8,035 nt of DNA from Phycisphaerales bacterium (GTDB lineage Bacteria > Planctomycetota > Phycisphaerae > Phycisphaerales > UBA1924), in the NCBI GenBank assembly GCA_016764015.1, contig JAESSR010000064.1:1-8035 (forward strand), in the 5' to 3' direction. Made by a program: the position numbers and the translations under genes. The notes beneath the pieces were generated by a model. It saw only the letters and a list, made by a program, of their open reading frames with translations. It was not told the origin of the DNA and did not search any database. Each line of letters begins with the position of its first letter. Positions within the stretch are counted from its first letter, which is position 1. Of this stretch, positions 6,009 to 8,035 are shown one piece after another.

Positions 6009-7235
6009 TCAGGAACAAGATTTATTCTGGGCAGACAAGAAGATGCTAATATCGAAGAAGTTTAATACACCATCACCATTAAAATCAACGGTGAGGCTAC
6101 CAGCATCAAAGAGTGATAAGAAAAGGCTTATGTCAAAGAAGTTGATTACATGATCATCATTTAGATCTGAAGCACATGCTGTGTTATTGAACTCAACTTG
6201 ATCAACCGCATCAATGTCGCCATCTAGATCCCAATCTAGTTCAGCGATGTACACAGTGTTTGCGGAGTTAAATGTGCTGCCAAAAATGCTGTCGTAGCCA
6301 TCTAAATCACAGCAATCGACAACACCATCTTGATTCGTGTCACCAAAGAGGCCACTAGACAAGCCTGCATCAATAAATTTTCCAATTCTATCAACATCTA
6401 TTTGATCGACTTCTCCATCTTGATTGTAATCAAACAGGTTTGTGTATTGGGCGTTGAAGGCATCTGGTGTCCCCAAGATTCCTTGGAGGAAATTTAAATC
6501 TTCCACATTAAATCTGCCATCGCCCGTCACATCGTGGATGGAATCAGTAATACTGATAAATATGGATGACATACCATACACTCCGGGGCTTGCTGGGACT
6601 GTGCCGGCGCAGGCTTGAACGACTGCAAGGCCAATCTGTGTTGAAGAGCTTGGGATAATTGTTGTGCCGTTAGGGCCATCGATGCAAATAATATTTGCTG
6701 TCACTGTTCGTGGTGTATTTGCATTTGATGAAAAAGCAAACAAACAGTCATTCGGGAAGTCGATATCAACGGAGCCCGTCCCTCCATTATCTACTATAAT
6801 TTCATAATTTACTTCACTGCTTGCTGATCCTCCCAAAATACAAAGTAGAGTGCAATGGTCTCCGCTACCACTACCGGTAACTCTTCCGACAACTGATATA
6901 AGGGAAGAACTTGAAAAAGCCTGACTAAGAATGCCTACACTGGCTTGACATGTTCCTCCATCGGCAACAACGACACCAAATTCAACAAGAGTCGTTCCAG
7001 GCCCTGTGATTGAATCCACTTGAACATCAAGATCAACCCCAGAACACTCGGGACTACAATCACCTGGTTGAATGGCCGCGATTGCTGATCCGCTAGACGA
7101 TTGACTAAAAATATTAAAACTTGTATTTTCTCCTGCTCGAATAGTAAACTGCATTTCAGAAAAAATATTGCCATCTGCTAATGATGTAGCAGTAAGGCAA
7201 CCTATTGAGGCTATTGACAAATAGACATTTTTCAT
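6009..7235 (-). CDS. Secreted protein with six C-terminal dockerin-like calcium-binding loops
   Basis: 408 residues from the ATG at 7235-7233, with GGAG (complement 7242-7245) six bases upstream. A signal peptide covers about residues 1-21. Residues ~22-230 form a Ser/Gly/Thr-rich, beta-type domain with several cysteines (60, 64, 96, 128, 132, 164, 184, 209) that may form disulphides; I do not recognise its family. The C-terminal part holds six 12-residue loops of EF-hand/dockerin type, D-x-[NDT]-x-D-G-x-x-[DN]-x-x-D, starting near 235, 269, 299, 334, 357 and 384. Loop 5 has His instead of the Gly. The last two share [IL]NFFDIS-FLS, a signature I associate with the 'GC-type dockerin' tails of secreted Phycisphaerales proteins, although this one ends NKSCS. 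Calcium binding and cell-surface or extracellular attachment are the likely roles; no cohesin partner is seen. The gene is AT-richer than its neighbours (a sampled 60-base line, 7081-7140, is 35 % G+C, against 60 % in a sampled line of the kinase gene). It has its own terminator. Confidence 0.87.
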   Translation of the reverse strand: MKNVYLSIASIGCLTATSLADGNIFSEMQFTIRAGENTSFNIFSQSSSGSAIAAIQPGDCSPECSGVDLDVQVDSITGPGTTLVEFGVVVADGGTCQASVGILSQAFSSSSLISVVGRVTGSGSGDHCTLLCILGGSASSEVNYEIIVDNGGTGSVDIDFPNDCLFAFSSNANTPRTVTANIICIDGPNGTTIIPSSSTQIGLAVVQACAGTVPASPGVYGMSSIFISITDSIHDVTGDGRFNVEDLNFLQGILGTPDAFNAQYTNLFDYNQDGEVDQIDVDRIGKFIDAGLSSGLFGDTNQDGVVDCCDLDGYDSIFGSTFNSANTVYIAELDWDLDGDIDAVDQVEFNNTACASDLNDDHVINFFDISLFLSLFDAGSLTVDFNGDGVLNFFDISIFLSAQNKSCS

Positions 7236-7269
7236 ATTTCACTCCGTATACTGATAAATATGCCGACAA

Positions 7270-7289
7270 AAAACAATACGCATTGTTTT
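7270..7289. promoter_or_regulatory. Perfect 8-bp inverted repeat upstream of the dockerin-like gene
   Basis: AAAACAAT-ACGC-ATTGTTTT lies 35 bases before the start codon at 7235. On the minus strand it is followed by further T's, so it may be the terminator of the leftward gene ending at 7356. As a symmetric AT-rich site in a promoter region it could instead be an operator. I cannot separate the two. Confidence 0.4.
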
Positions 7290-7355
7290 AATGCGAGCAT
7301 AGTACATGGATATCTGCGCCAATGTTGTTGGGTCAGTATGAAATTTGCAACTATT

Positions 7356-8035
7356 TTAGTTGCCGAAGAGGTTCTTTGGGGCGAACATGCCTTGAGTTTC
7401 GAAGTACTCTAAGGCTTCTTCGGTGGATTTGAAGACCTTGGTGGCGGTCTCGGTGATGAAGGGCGATGGGTTCTTTGAAGGTTTCCAGACGACATAGACT
7501 TCTTTGGCGTGCTCCCAGGCGTGCTGAGTTCGCGTTCTACGCCGCTGCTTAATGCTGGAATGACTTTGCCGGTGTCGGAGATGAGTTCGGGAACGAGGGA
7601 GACGATCATGTCTGATTGATCGATGAGTTTAAAGTCGCGCATGTAGATTTGGCCATCAACATCGCCGGCGATGTCGAGGACCTCTCGGGTGGTCATTTTG
7701 ATGGGGTCGAGCTTGTGCTCTACGCCTCCGAGCTGGTGGGGTTGGTGATCGAAGAAGTCTTTGCCTTCTTTGGCGGCGTCGAGTGCGCGGTCGAGGAGGA
7801 GTTTTTCGTCGACATCACCGGGATCGAAGGTGATGAAGTGTTCGGCGAGCTTGGCGCGGAAGGCGTCGATCTCGGCCATCACTTCGGGCATGTCGATGAC
7901 ATGGGACATGGGGAAGGATGGGTAGACTTTTTTCATCTCTGGTCGGCAGAGGAGTTGGAAGGTGGTTTTGGAGGTTTGTGAGTATCGGCCTCGGGCGACG
8001 ATGTAGAACTTTGAGCCTGGGATTGCTTGGGCCAT
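7356..8035 (-). pseudogene. Frameshifted conserved gene, nucleoside deoxyribosyltransferase-like C-terminal part
   Basis: From the window edge (ATG at 8035-8033, possibly internal to a longer gene) the frame reads MAQAIPGSKFYIVARGRYSQ and continues well conserved in style to SSGVEREL (residue 170). Then it turns into a Pro/Ser/Arg-rich nonsense tail ending at a TAG at 7411-7409. The adjacent minus frame from 7526 continues naturally as QHAWEHAKEVYVVWKPS, then SPFITETATKVFKSTEEALEYFE, to a TAA at 7358-7356. One inserted C after CTC (7528-7526) would restore GVEREL-QHAWEHAKEVYVVW, so a single base has been lost, or was missed in sequencing. The intact product would have about 226 residues from this ATG. 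DFKLIDQSDMIVSLVPEL with SSGVERE, followed by KEVYVVW and SPFI, resembles the Rossmann-like core of nucleoside 2-deoxyribosyltransferase-type proteins. That is a structural analogy, not a firm assignment. There is no slippery heptamer at the shift, so programmed frameshifting is unlikely. Confidence 0.75.

Noticed and set aside
7520..7530. Programmed -1 frameshift in the gene at the right edge.
   Set aside because: There is no X-XXY-YYZ slippery heptamer and no clear downstream stimulatory structure; a one-base loss is simpler.

Overview
The window looks like chromosomal DNA of a planctomycete, most likely from the Phycisphaerae. This is inferred from protein signatures. One secreted protein ends in dockerin-like calcium loops of the form D-x-N-x-D-G-x-x-N-F-F-D-I-S, typical of Phycisphaerales. 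A cupredoxin ends in a VPSPG / hydrophobic / RRRR tail, a PEP-CTERM-like sorting signal common in this phylum. An FHA-GAF-histidine kinase of a kind frequent in planctomycetes is also present. Most of the DNA is about 60 % G+C, with two clearly AT-richer stretches: the core of the large membrane-protein gene and the dockerin-like gene.

Layout, left to right. Positions 1-483 (+) are the C-terminus of a ClpB/ClpC-type AAA+ unfoldase, closed by an intrinsic terminator at 508-541. Positions 557-2662 (+) encode a ~700-residue membrane protein with a repetitive beta-solenoid-like N-terminal half and a two-helix C-terminal membrane region. The next 812 bases hold no convincing protein gene. They do contain a series of strong inverted repeats on the + strand ending in a textbook intrinsic terminator (3289-3327). 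This is the best candidate for something undescribed: a structured non-coding RNA of about 200 nt (3126-3327), possibly part of a longer structured transcript or 3' UTR beginning near 2861. A telomere-like G-rich tandem repeat follows the terminator.

Positions 3475-5208 (-) encode a soluble FHA-GAF-histidine kinase with no partner regulator in view. Divergent from it, 5436-5873 (+) encodes a secreted plastocyanin-like copper protein with a C-terminal sorting signal. It converges on the dockerin-like secreted protein (6009-7235, -), and back-to-back terminators at 5901-5936 (+) and 5953-5984 (-) separate the two. The right edge (7356-8035, -) holds a conserved gene broken by a single-base frameshift near 7525; the lost reading frame can be followed to its natural stop.

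The genes do not form one pathway. Strand changes and terminators divide the window into single-gene units. Two products (cupredoxin and dockerin-like protein) are exported, one is an integral membrane protein, and the kinase is a cytoplasmic sensor.
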